64,000 nt of DNA from Halobacteriovoraceae bacterium (GTDB taxonomy: Bacteria; Bdellovibrionota; Bacteriovoracia; Bacteriovoracales; Bacteriovoracaceae): contig PAVS01000001.1 of assembly GCA_002713145.1 (NCBI GenBank), forward strand, positions 186,001 to 250,000. The letters are read 5' to 3'. The position numbers and the translations under genes were made by a program. This document shows positions 50,876-59,452 of this stretch, piece by piece. Below the pieces are notes generated by a model. That model worked only from the letters and a program-made list of their open reading frames with translations. It made no database searches and was not told the origin of the DNA. How positions within the stretch are numbered: the stretch's first letter is position 1; every line of letters starts with the position of its first letter.

Positions 50876-51712
50876 ATTACAAAAAATCAGCCCGAACAAG
50901 AAATTACAGAAGAGCTGGAAAGGGTTCAAGAGAAATCCAGGCGACTCAAATTTGTTTTTGCGGCTATGATCATCGGAAACATTGTTTTAGCGGTAGGAAT
51001 ATTTTTAGGTAAAAAAGAGCCAGGAACTACTAAAACTGTAACCGAAGCTCCGTCAGGGCCAGTCAAAAATAAGATTTCGCAAGGGGTAAAAAAACCTAAA
51101 TCAGAGTCTAACTCGGTAGATAAAAACAATTCAAATAATGATTCACCTGAGATCAAGTTGTCACAAGAGCAACGAGAAGTGCTTAATAGATTCTATCGAG
51201 ATCGAATAATTCTGCGTGAAAAGAAAAAGATTACTGCTAAGAAAAATTATACTCATTATAGAACCATTAAAGACTTTGTAAATGAATCTAAGATGTCTCC
51301 TGTATCACCTGAAGGTTATTTTGCCGAGCCCATGAAGAAACCTTTACCGCAAGTTAGTATTATGAAGTCTATTAATCGTGAAAAACAGATGGAAATACAT
51401 ACGATTCACTCTTCAATCCCGCTAAATAAGGATGCTTTCGAATATGCCGCCTCTAAATACGTGAATCAAAACCTTGAAGATTTTGTGCCTTACGATAAAG
51501 TTAAAATCGATCATCCAGATTTTAAGACAGTAAATACATTTATTATTGACGATGAAAATCCTGTCGTCGCTGTGGTAGGTATTCCTAAAAACTCGAAAGA
51601 CGGTTCGATGGTTATTGTAACCGTTCATGGGGATGGAGAGAATATTCGCAATGATCAAGAGGCCCTAAAAGAAGAGTTTAATAAAATCCAGTTTCTAAAA
51701 GACAAGAACTAA
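50876..51712 (+). CDS. Single-pass membrane protein, probable AUU start
   Basis: 278 residues from ATT 50876, with AGGGAG at 50864-50869 exactly 6 nt upstream. The first ATG (50966) has no Shine-Dalgarno sequence and would remove the positively charged N-terminal flank (ERVQEKSRRLKF) and part of the membrane helix (VFAAMIIGNIVLAVGIFLG). The periplasmic part has a Lys-rich linker and a C-terminal mixed alpha/beta domain (about 170-270) I do not recognise. The C-terminus overlaps the HD-GYP gene by 4 bp. Confidence 0.6.
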   Translation: MTKNQPEQEITEELERVQEKSRRLKFVFAAMIIGNIVLAVGIFLGKKEPGTTKTVTEAPSGPVKNKISQGVKKPKSESNSVDKNNSNNDSPEIKLSQEQREVLNRFYRDRIILREKKKITAKKNYTHYRTIKDFVNESKMSPVSPEGYFAEPMKKPLPQVSIMKSINREKQMEIHTIHSSIPLNKDAFEYAASKYVNQNLEDFVPYDKVKIDHPDFKTVNTFIIDDENPVVAVVGIPKNSKDGSMVIVTVHGDGENIRNDQEALKEEFNKIQFLKDKN

Positions 51713-52413
51713 GCTGCTTTCTTTACCTGCCCTTTTTTTCTATCAAGCAGTGGCACGTAAAAGTCCCTTTCTATTTCAACGCAATGGAATACTCTCATAA
51801 AACTTTCTACCAGGTTCGGATCAAATTGAGCGCCAGCGAACTCGTTAAGTTCATTGAGAACAATTTGAACGGGAAAAGCACTTCGGTAGGCTCTGGCCGA
51901 TGTCATTGAATCAAAAGTATCACATATGGCAATCACTCTCGCTGCAAGGGGAATATTTTCTCCTGATAGTTTGTCGGGATAGCCTCTTCCGTCAAATCGT
52001 TCATGGTGATGAAGGGCGGATTTAGCCACGTTCGAAAGATGGTCAAATTCGTTTAGGATTTCAAAAGATCTTGTTGGATGGCTTTGCATGACTCTGTACT
52101 CAGTATCATTGAGTCTAGTAACCTTATTTAGTATTGAGTCTGGCATGGCAATTTTTCCAATATCATGGAAAAGAGAAGCTAGTTGTAAGTCATAGAGCTC
52201 ACGATCGGAGATTTTTTGATCGAGACCAACCAGAAGAGCGTAAAAACACACTCTCTTGCAATGATCAAAAGAGTATTGATCTCTGGCATTGAGGGACGCT
52301 AAAATTCCTTTGAGAGCTATTTCGGTTGCCTTATCTTTTTCATCAACAATTTTATCGAAACGCAGATCAAGTTCATGCAGTCTAGAAACAATCAAATTAG
52401 TCACATTATCCAT
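51709..52413 (-). CDS. HD-GYP domain protein
   Basis: 234 residues from ATG 52413, behind AAGGAGACACT; an upstream TTG is in frame but lacks such a site. A single HD-GYP domain carries LFHDIGKIAMPDSIL, MQSHPTRSFEIL, HHHERFDGRGYP and ICDTFDSMTSARAYR. The metal-binding HD and the GYP loop are intact, so it may hydrolyse cyclic di-GMP or act as a receptor for it. There is no receiver domain; the N-terminal 45 residues are helical. Divergent from the PP2C-like gene. Confidence 0.88.
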   Translation of the reverse strand: MDNVTNLIVSRLHELDLRFDKIVDEKDKATEIALKGILASLNARDQYSFDHCKRVCFYALLVGLDQKISDRELYDLQLASLFHDIGKIAMPDSILNKVTRLNDTEYRVMQSHPTRSFEILNEFDHLSNVAKSALHHHERFDGRGYPDKLSGENIPLAARVIAICDTFDSMTSARAYRSAFPVQIVLNELNEFAGAQFDPNLVESFMRVFHCVEIERDFYVPLLDRKKGQVKKAA

Positions 52414-52506
52414 AGTGTCTCCTTGCACGGCTTGTCGGTTGTTTTCAGACAAAATAAACAGTAAAATACTGAAACTGACCTTAAGTCATTAATAAAAGGA
52501 CGAAAA

Positions 52507-53616
52507 TTGATAGTCATCGATGAAAATTCTCAACTCATTGATTGGTTAAAATCGCATAATTCTGAAGGAATTGGTTTTGTGAGAGTTGACCTAACAACAT
52601 TTGAATTGTCTCAAGGGCTAGAAAGTGAGCTGGTGATGATTCAGGATACGCTCTATCATCAATTAACTGACCCTCAAAAAGCAAAGCTTCAAGGGGTGGA
52701 AGCCTTGTTAGTTTTTCAAAGCTCTAAAGCTCCTCTTCAATTTTACCTCAGTAACGTTATAGGTGTCGTTACGCCAGAGACTTCAGAAGAGCTCTTAACA
52801 AATCAAATTTTATACTTGGAAGATAAGGTTAAAGGAACAAATATTCTTAAATCCCAATTGATAACTCTCTCACATGAATTAAGTGACATTATGGGGGGAG
52901 TTGAAAATCAACTCATGCGAGTTAAGAAAGCCTACGAGCAGCGAGCACCTAAGAGACTTGAGAATTTTAAGGGGCTTAATGTATACAGTAAGTATGCAGC
53001 CGGTGAAAATATGGGTGGAGAGTTTTTTGATATTTTTGCCCGTGATCATAAAATATTCATGTTAATGTCTAATAGTTCATCCTACCTTGCTTCTAGTTCC
53101 ATTCTACAACATTTTAGTGAACTCAAAACGGTAACTGAGATTGAGGCTGATGCTCAAAGAGTTTTGATTGAGAATATAAAAGCTGAAATCGACAATCTAA
53201 ATCGTAGCAAAAAGAAAACTATAATTACTCAGCTTCTCACCTTTGAGCTTGATCTTAACGAGATGGAATTAACGGGTTATCAATTGGGTGAATTTGAAGT
53301 CGTAAGCTCTAATGAAGAGCATGATCTTGCGATTAGTAGTTATTTTGAGCAAGACTTAGATCGAGCTCGTTTTCAGATCAAGCTACAGCGTGGGGAAAGG
53401 TTATTATTCAATTCTCCAGGTTTTGTAAGAACCTGGTCGGCTTTATCGAAAAAGCCGCTTCTAAGTGATATGGTTAGTAACACGGAAGTAAAGGCATTAG
53501 ATGTTTTGGATGAGGCTTTTTTTCAGTTAAAGAAAACAAGCTCTTCAGGGTTTCTCTCGCAAGACGCATCTTCAATAATTTTAGAGGTACAAGAAAATGT
53601 CATTCTTAAGGTATAG
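52507..53616 (+). CDS. Degenerate SpoIIE/RsbU (PP2C)-like protein
   Basis: 369 residues, TTG start behind AAAGGACGAAAA. Residues 1-110 resemble a degenerate receiver or sensory domain. A helix with HELSDIMGG follows, then a PP2C-SpoIIE-like region where YSKYAAGENMGGEFFDIF stands for the usual GGDFYD. The DGxG metal loop is replaced by SNSSSYLASSS, so at least one metal Asp is missing. It is probably a non-catalytic regulator. It overlaps the next gene by 20 bp. Confidence 0.55.
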   Translation: MIVIDENSQLIDWLKSHNSEGIGFVRVDLTTFELSQGLESELVMIQDTLYHQLTDPQKAKLQGVEALLVFQSSKAPLQFYLSNVIGVVTPETSEELLTNQILYLEDKVKGTNILKSQLITLSHELSDIMGGVENQLMRVKKAYEQRAPKRLENFKGLNVYSKYAAGENMGGEFFDIFARDHKIFMLMSNSSSYLASSSILQHFSELKTVTEIEADAQRVLIENIKAEIDNLNRSKKKTIITQLLTFELDLNEMELTGYQLGEFEVVSSNEEHDLAISSYFEQDLDRARFQIKLQRGERLLFNSPGFVRTWSALSKKPLLSDMVSNTEVKALDVLDEAFFQLKKTSSSGFLSQDASSIILEVQENVILKV

Positions 53617-54313
53617 CCTTCTTTTTATTTTAAGTTTCAATGCATGGTCTGCTGGGTTTAGCTCAAATGAATGTGTCATGTCGAATTTACAGACTTCAGT
53701 TACTCACGAGGGAAAGTTTTTTGGATTGATTAAAAATGATCTCAAAATAGAAAAAGATCAATGTAGAATTAAAATAACCTACCACAAAATTCTTGAAACA
53801 CTTTGGGACATAGATATTTGTCGAGAACCGATTCATATGAAAGTAACTAGTAAAGCAAGCCAATCAGTTTATAAAAGAGAGAATGATTGTCATGGAGACA
53901 AAAGTGATTATTGTCACTATTTAAAAGACCTACTCTCTGTCATTCAAGATCATGGGCTTATTTTTGCTAAAGGGGATCGCGAGGATATCAAGTCTCCTCA
54001 TGGTCAGACTTATTGTGTATACAGATTGCTAAAGCTCTACCTTGAGGAGGGAAGACTTTTTTCTAAGTATAAACCAAATGGAAACATATTTCGCGATCGT
54101 AGCTCATCAAATAAGCCTCATAAAACGAAAATTAAAGACATCTCCAAGCATAATTTTGAGGAGAAGGCTAAGGAACTCACTCAGCCTAAAGCACAAAGCG
54201 ATTCAAAAATAGAGTCTGCAGGGGATCAATTTGATCCTATGCTTCGCAATGCTAAGCCGATGATTGAAGAAGAAAGCGAAACTGAAGAAGATGATTCAGG
54301 CCTTCGGTTTTAA
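53597..54313 (+). CDS. Exported protein of unknown function, 238 residues
   Basis: Signal peptide (FNAWSAG) followed by about 130 residues with eight Cys (NECVM, DQCRI, DICRE, NDCHG, DYCHY, TYCVY). A Lys-rich linker and a very acidic tail (EEESETEEDD) follow. I do not recognise the family. It is translationally linked to the upstream PP2C-like gene, and its stop overlaps the convergent lyase gene by 4 bp. Confidence 0.6.
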   Translation: MSFLRYSLLFILSFNAWSAGFSSNECVMSNLQTSVTHEGKFFGLIKNDLKIEKDQCRIKITYHKILETLWDIDICREPIHMKVTSKASQSVYKRENDCHGDKSDYCHYLKDLLSVIQDHGLIFAKGDREDIKSPHGQTYCVYRLLKLYLEEGRLFSKYKPNGNIFRDRSSSNKPHKTKIKDISKHNFEEKAKELTQPKAQSDSKIESAGDQFDPMLRNAKPMIEEESETEEDDSGLRF

Positions 54314-55458
54314 CCAAAAGCCTGTTTTAAATCTGCAATCAAATCGTCTGCGTCTTCAATACCAACACTCAGCCGAATCAGATTATCATATAGTCCAATA
54401 GACTCACGAATCTCCTTAGGAACAGAAGCATGAGTCATGATGGCCGGATGTTCGATAAGAGATTCCACTCCACCAAGACTTTCTGCTAGTGCAAAAAGCT
54501 TAACTCTTTCTAGGAACTTCTTAGATTCCTTTACTCCACCTTTGATATAAAAAGTGATCATTCCACCAAAACCGTGCATTTGTTTTTTAGCAATCTTGTG
54601 CTGAGGATGGCTTTTTAATCCTGGATAAACAACCTTATCGACTTTAGCGTGACCTTCAAGAAATGCTGCGATTTTTTTGGCATTCTCCTCATGAGCTCTC
54701 ATTCTAACTGCGAGTGTTTTTATCCCTCGAAGGACCAACCAAGAGTCAAAGGGGGAACATGAAGGTCCAATGGAATTTTGAAGTGTCCATAGAGCTTGGT
54801 GAATTTTTTTATCATTTGTCATTAAGGCTCCACCGACAACATCTGAGTGACCATTTATATACTTAGTCAGTGAATGAACAACAACATCTGCTCCTAGATC
54901 AAGAGGATTCTGAAAATAAGGACTCATAAAAGTATTATCCACATATACTTTTACTTTATTAGCCTTGGCGACCTTCGCCACTCTTTGAATATCTGTGATT
55001 TTTAAAGTCGGGTTCGTTGGAGTCTCAATCCAAATAAGTGCTGGTTTTTCTTTGAGCTTTTTTTCGACAAGTTTATAATCAGTTGTATCGATGAACTCAA
55101 ATTTATGTTTATTTTGAAACACGGTAGTAAAAAGTCTGTAAGTTCCTCCATAAACATCGTCACCACAAAGAATATGACTTCCTTCAGGGAGCATATGCAT
55201 AATCAAAGTATTCATGGCAAGACCTGATGAAGTTGTAAGCGCATACTTGGCGTTTTCAAGTGCGGCCAAATTTTCTTCTAGTCTCGTTCTTGTAGGATTG
55301 TGAGAGCGAGTATACTCATATCCTTTGTGTTTTCCAGGGCTACTCTGAATATAGGTAGAAGTCTGATAAATTGGAGGCATAACAGCTCCAGTTTCTTTGT
55401 CTGGATGACCACCAGCGTGGATCGCTTTTGTTGCAAAATTTAAATCTTTGTTTTTCAT
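54310..55458 (-). CDS. Cystathionine gamma-lyase/gamma-synthase family PLP enzyme
   Basis: 382 residues. Cys/Met-metabolism PLP fold: ATKAIHAGGHPD, YTRSHNPTRTRLEENLAALE, the PLP lysine in HSLTKYINGHSDVVGGAL, and SLGGVESLIEHPAIMTHAS. It follows the beta-synthase gene with a 4-bp overlap, so the lyase direction (cystathionine to cysteine) is more likely than synthesis. Cytoplasmic. Confidence 0.88.
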   Translation of the reverse strand: MKNKDLNFATKAIHAGGHPDKETGAVMPPIYQTSTYIQSSPGKHKGYEYTRSHNPTRTRLEENLAALENAKYALTTSSGLAMNTLIMHMLPEGSHILCGDDVYGGTYRLFTTVFQNKHKFEFIDTTDYKLVEKKLKEKPALIWIETPTNPTLKITDIQRVAKVAKANKVKVYVDNTFMSPYFQNPLDLGADVVVHSLTKYINGHSDVVGGALMTNDKKIHQALWTLQNSIGPSCSPFDSWLVLRGIKTLAVRMRAHEENAKKIAAFLEGHAKVDKVVYPGLKSHPQHKIAKKQMHGFGGMITFYIKGGVKESKKFLERVKLFALAESLGGVESLIEHPAIMTHASVPKEIRESIGLYDNLIRLSVGIEDADDLIADLKQAFG

Positions 55459-56498
55459 ACGAGCTTCCCATTATTTTTTACAATTTCTAAAATCGCTTTA
55501 TCAGTTGCATCTTGGTCTGTGTTTAGAGAGTAACCTTTCTCTTTCATCCAAGAATCATTATAAATTTTCGAGGCATATTTTCCCCCTCCATCATGAAGAA
55601 CCAGGAGGATCTTTTTTGGCTCTTTTAAAGTTTTTGCATATCGAAGTGCACCTAGCACCGCAGCCCCGCAGGATCCTCCTGCATAAACACCTTCTTCAAG
55701 AACCATTCTTCTTGTCATTTGAAAAGATTCTTCATCTTCCACCACGACGAAGTCGTCAATGATGTCAAAGTGAACATTGCCAGGAAGGAAGTCCTCTCCA
55801 ATACCCTCAAGAACATAGGAATGGGCTTCCCCCATTTCGCCAGTGGCTTTATAGTGAGCTAAAATTGAACCTTTGCAATCAACCCCAACAATTTTAACTT
55901 TCGGCATTTTTTCTTTAAGGAACTTTCCAATTCCAGAAATAGTCCCTCCTGTTCCTACGGCGGCCATAAAGACATCAAATTTACCCTCTGTTTGTTCAAA
56001 AATTTCAGGACCAGTTTGAAGATAATGGCATTCAGAATTGTAGACGTTGTCGTATTGGTTGATATGAAAAGAGTTAGGAAGACTTTTTAATGATGCTGCA
56101 ACAGAGTAATAAGAGCGAGGATCTTCTGGCTCAACGTTAGTAGGACAGACGACGACCTTTGCTCCAAACGCTTTTAGGTTATCAATTTTTTCTTGGGACT
56201 GCTTATCCGCCATGACAAAAACACAATTATAGCCATGAGTATTTGCATATAATGCAATTCCCACCCCGGTATTTCCTGAAGTACACTCTATAAATGTCCC
56301 ACCTGGTTTTATATCGCCTCTTTCAACGGCTTTTTCTGCCATATAGACACCCATTCTATCCTTGATCGATCCGCCTGGGTTTAGGTACTCAAGTTTTACA
56401 TAGATTTCGGACTCGACTTCCTTATCAATCGATTGAAGTCGAATTATAGGTGTGTTGCCAATCGCTGAAATAATATTACTGTTTTTAAACTTCTCCAT
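55455..56498 (-). CDS. Cystathionine beta-synthase
   Basis: 347 residues from ATG 56498, whose A is shared with the TAA of the upstream gene; GAGG lies 5 nt before. PLP beta-family with GNTPIIRL, the Lys in NPGGSIKDR, CTSGNTGVGIA, VGTGGTISGIGK, EGIGEDF and GGSCGAAV. EGIGxDF favours cystathionine beta-synthase over cysteine synthase. There are no C-terminal CBS regulatory domains. With the downstream lyase it makes cysteine from homocysteine and serine. Confidence 0.85.
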   Translation of the reverse strand: MEKFKNSNIISAIGNTPIIRLQSIDKEVESEIYVKLEYLNPGGSIKDRMGVYMAEKAVERGDIKPGGTFIECTSGNTGVGIALYANTHGYNCVFVMADKQSQEKIDNLKAFGAKVVVCPTNVEPEDPRSYYSVAASLKSLPNSFHINQYDNVYNSECHYLQTGPEIFEQTEGKFDVFMAAVGTGGTISGIGKFLKEKMPKVKIVGVDCKGSILAHYKATGEMGEAHSYVLEGIGEDFLPGNVHFDIIDDFVVVEDEESFQMTRRMVLEEGVYAGGSCGAAVLGALRYAKTLKEPKKILLVLHDGGGKYASKIYNDSWMKEKGYSLNTDQDATDKAILEIVKNNGKLV

Positions 56499-57547
56499 TA
56501 GGTCCTCACTTTTTGCCATGTCTGGATTAATTTTATTAGGTGTATGTGTGTGTCTATACTTAATATTTCTGGGAAACTTAAGATGTTTTTAAAATGCTTT
56601 TGAAGTCCATTTTTGAGCTGATCTTCTCTTTGAATGAGAAATTTCTTCAGTTCTTCTTCTTGTGATCCCTCAGCTGGATTCCAATTGTTCAGGCTTTCAT
56701 TAAGACATTTGTTTACGGCAATAAAGCTCTCATCAGAGAAAAGGTCAGAAGCGTTCTTTTTCAATTCTAAGGCTTCATCCAATTTATTCTGTTCGACGCT
56801 GGTAACTAAGTACCAATCGCAGTGCTGCGGATCTCTCAGAGTCTTTTGAAGTTTTAAGGCACCTAAAAAAGCATCTTTTGTACTGTAGATATGAAGAACG
56901 GCCTCAATAAAGTCTTCAACGAATTTTTCACCAGTGACTTTGCTAAGGTAGCCTAATAGTTTTTTAACTCCACCCGAAACAACCATCGTTACCATTCTCT
57001 TTCCAAAGTTCATACTCGTATTTGTTTCTACTTTTTTTCCAAGATAGGTAAAAATATCTATAAAGCTTTGATCAAAGAAAACCCTAATCCTCTCAATACT
57101 ATCTAAAAAATCTAAAAAATGACTGCCAGGGGGAGTGTCTAAGATAATACAGTCATAGAGGTCCTGGTTGACTTGGTATTGAAGTTCCACCACAGAGAGA
57201 ATTTCATTGAGACCACCATAGGGTCTGGTTAAAATTTTTAAGATTCGATTCTCTAAAATATCATGTTGATTTGTCTCTTGCGCTATTTTTAGAAAGGTTT
57301 TTTCTGGGTTCATTAGTATGACATCAAGTTTTAACTCCTCTCCGTCGTGATCAAAACTCACATGATTTGTTTCACCTGATTTTTCATCAGAAAGGCCCAA
57401 TAAGTCTTTTAACCTTTTTGCTGGATCAATTGTTATCAGAAGAATTTTCTTCTCTTGTGCTGCGAGAGATAAAGCCCTTGCCGTAGCTAGCGTAGTTTTA
57501 CCGACCCCACCAGTTCCGCTGAAAATTTCAAATTTTTTCGCTGACAT
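56498..57547 (-). CDS. ArsA/Get3-like ATPase, subunit 1
   Basis: 349 residues. P-loop FSGTGGVGKTT, where the signature Lys of the deviant Walker A (GKGGVGKT) is Thr. The other ArsA elements are intact: LLITIDPAKRLKD and IILDTPPGSHFLDF. The C-terminal half is helical, with no transmembrane segment or Cys pair for arsenite. It probably pairs with the ArsA-like protein encoded immediately upstream. The weak ribosome-binding site suggests coupling. Cargo unknown. Confidence 0.8.
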   Translation of the reverse strand: MSAKKFEIFSGTGGVGKTTLATARALSLAAQEKKILLITIDPAKRLKDLLGLSDEKSGETNHVSFDHDGEELKLDVILMNPEKTFLKIAQETNQHDILENRILKILTRPYGGLNEILSVVELQYQVNQDLYDCIILDTPPGSHFLDFLDSIERIRVFFDQSFIDIFTYLGKKVETNTSMNFGKRMVTMVVSGGVKKLLGYLSKVTGEKFVEDFIEAVLHIYSTKDAFLGALKLQKTLRDPQHCDWYLVTSVEQNKLDEALELKKNASDLFSDESFIAVNKCLNESLNNWNPAEGSQEEELKKFLIQREDQLKNGLQKHFKNILSFPEILSIDTHIHLIKLIQTWQKVRT

Positions 57548-57556
57548 GAGCGTCTC

Positions 57557-58375
57557 TTATACTAGATTTTCCATCGAAGGTAAAAGTTCTTTCACTAATG
57601 ATTTTGAATCGTTTGCCATGCAAAAGGGAATTATTTGCTTAGCATCAAGTGCAACTTCTTCCAGAGCTCTATTTTCGTTTGTGAGCTTTTGTCTGAGTTC
57701 TTCAGGAAGTTTCAAATCACTATATTTTATCAAAGAGTTATTACAGATTATCTGAACCGGGAGAAGAGGTTCTATTTCTTGCAGTTGCTCAATAAAATCT
57801 TGTGACTCCTGCAGAGGTAGTGGTGAGGGAAGAGTAATCAGTTGAACTTGTAGGAAGTTCTTTTGTTTTAATAATTGGATCATTTCAAGTGTGTCGTCAT
57901 AAAGTGCACCTTTTTGAAAAATCTGATTAAAGTTTTTAGTCGCTTCAAACATCGTAAGGGCATGGCCAGATGAGGGGGAGTCGAGAACGATGACCAGTTC
58001 AGGGTCTTGTTTTAGATACTCTAAGATTTGGCCCATATAAATGAGATAATTGAACCCGGGGATCATATTTATAAGGGATTTAAAGAAGGGAGTTTTAACA
58101 ACCCAGGAGGCTACTGTTTTTGAACCTAACTTCTTTTGAATATAAGCCTGAGCAGAATCAAGGAGATCCAGTCCAAGAGTCTCAATATTGAGCTCTTGGG
58201 CCTTTTTCAGTACTTCTTCGTATTGGATAGTGGATTCTTCAAGTTTACTCGTTTTAAAATAAGCGAGCTTTGCTTTTGATCCTTGTTCTGTAAGGTGTTT
58301 TGTAAAGGCTAAGGAGAGCGCTGTTTTTCCAACGCCTCCTTTACCTGTAAAAATATAAAATCTTTTAAAGATCAT
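57557..58375 (-). CDS. ArsA/Get3-like ATPase, subunit 2
   Basis: 272 residues, short for the family. P-loop FTGKGGVGKTALS has the signature Lys. The DPA element seen in subunit 1 is absent (LAYFKTSKLEES), and the switch II region reads VLDSPSSGHALTM. It lies 9 nt upstream of subunit 1. The lesions in the two genes are complementary, which suggests a heterodimer. No Shine-Dalgarno sequence is visible before the ATG. Confidence 0.78.
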   Translation of the reverse strand: MIFKRFYIFTGKGGVGKTALSLAFTKHLTEQGSKAKLAYFKTSKLEESTIQYEEVLKKAQELNIETLGLDLLDSAQAYIQKKLGSKTVASWVVKTPFFKSLINMIPGFNYLIYMGQILEYLKQDPELVIVLDSPSSGHALTMFEATKNFNQIFQKGALYDDTLEMIQLLKQKNFLQVQLITLPSPLPLQESQDFIEQLQEIEPLLPVQIICNNSLIKYSDLKLPEELRQKLTNENRALEEVALDAKQIIPFCMANDSKSLVKELLPSMENLV

Positions 58376-58384
58376 TTAAAGAAA

Positions 58385-59011
58385 TCAAAACAAATACATA
58401 CAGGTTAGTAAAAGCTTAAAGTAGGAACCTCTTACCGTATCTGTTTCATCTTGTTTGATATCAAACGGGTGGTGATACTGAGCGAGAACGCCCATCACTA
58501 TCGTGTCATTAAGTCTGAGATCGACACCTCCACCAAAATTTACGCCAAATGTATATTTTGCTTCAGATGTTGTGCCATCTCTTTCTCTGATTTGAGGCAT
58601 GTAAAAACCAAGACCGCCCAGAAGAAATGGTGAAAAAGAATCGAATTCGTACGATCTTCCCTTGATGCTGATTGCAGTCCCTCTTAAAAATACGGCTCTG
58701 TCTTTATACTCATGGGTTGAGAAGTGAGCATTTACAAGAAGATCAAAAGTATAACTTGCAGTATAGCTGTAAAGGATATCAGCTGTGATTGCATTATCAC
58801 CACGTTTTTCAAAATTTCCAAACAAAAAAGTTTGTCCAAGTCCAAGCCCTAGACCGTGTTTGTTTATTTCCCTAACTGCAGGCGCTGTTCGATTAACTTC
58901 TGCTTTTGCTTTTTCGACCACCTGTTTGACTTTGTCGTCTCCAAAGGAAGCTTCTGAAACAAAAAAACTCATGGTCGCTAGGACCATGAGTCTTGAAATT
59001 ATTTTAGTCAT
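58385..59011 (-). CDS. Outer-membrane beta-barrel protein
   Basis: 208 residues. Signal peptide (SEASFG), a short helical stretch (KVKQVVEKAKAEVNR), then alternating strands rich in Gly and aromatics, ending YFKLLLTCMYLF. This is consistent with an 8-stranded OmpA-like or lipid A deacylase-sized barrel, but I cannot name it. No Shine-Dalgarno sequence is visible; it starts 15 nt after the PhaR-like gene. A terminator-like hairpin lies within its first 20 codons. Confidence 0.65.
   Translation of the reverse strand: MTKIISRLMVLATMSFFVSEASFGDDKVKQVVEKAKAEVNRTAPAVREINKHGLGLGLGQTFLFGNFEKRGDNAITADILYSYTASYTFDLLVNAHFSTHEYKDRAVFLRGTAISIKGRSYEFDSFSPFLLGGLGFYMPQIRERDGTTSEAKYTFGVNFGGGVDLRLNDTIVMGVLAQYHHPFDIKQDETDTVRGSYFKLLLTCMYLF
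58961..58991 (-). terminator. Intrinsic-terminator-like hairpin inside coding sequence
   Basis: On the minus strand a perfect 10-bp stem ACTCATGGTC-CTAGC-GACCATGAGT is followed by six more T. It lies within codons 7-17 of the barrel gene, in the signal peptide. Ribosomes on the message would prevent its folding, so termination should depend on translation. Confidence 0.6.
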
Positions 59012-59026
59012 AAATTTAAAACTAAA

Positions 59027-59452
59027 TTAGTTTAGTGTTGTTGAAGGAGTTTCAACAGATCCAAGGTTTACAGAAGTATTCATGAAACCTGGCATTGTTG
59101 TTTCTTCTTTCTTCTCTTCAACAGCTGGCTCTGTAGCAACTGAAGTAGGGTAGTTAAGATTTAGTTTCGCTTCAAGCATTCTGATATAACCAGTTAGAGT
59201 TCCCTCTTCTGCTCTGATAACTCTTTTTAATAATTCAGTATCACCTGGCTTAAGAGACTTTCTTTCTTGGTCAGCAAGTAATTGAAGCTGAGTCATATAA
59301 GTGATGTCGTTTTTTGTTTTATTATCGATAACCTGAATCTCATTACCTTCTCTGATGATCTGAGAAATCTCTTCAAGAGTAACGTAGCAAGATTGAAACG
59401 TGTCATAGAGTTTTCTGTTCTGGTACCTTTTAATAATTCTTACATCTTTCAT
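59027..59452 (-). CDS. PhaR-like (PHB_acc_N) DNA-binding regulator
   Basis: 141 residues. IIKRYQNRKLYDTFQSCYVTLEEISQIIREG and NKTKNDITYMTQLQLLADQE match the PHB_acc_N domain of polyhydroxyalkanoate synthesis regulator PhaR. The C-terminus is a Pro/Thr/Glu-rich tail without the PHA-binding part. It may be a general regulator rather than a PHA one, since no PHA gene lies nearby. AGGGGAAAA precedes the ATG. Upstream, TTAACC-TTCCG-GGTTAA (59489-59505) is a possible operator. Confidence 0.75.
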   Translation of the reverse strand: MKDVRIIKRYQNRKLYDTFQSCYVTLEEISQIIREGNEIQVIDNKTKNDITYMTQLQLLADQERKSLKPGDTELLKRVIRAEEGTLTGYIRMLEAKLNLNYPTSVATEPAVEEKKEETTMPGFMNTSVNLGSVETPSTTLN

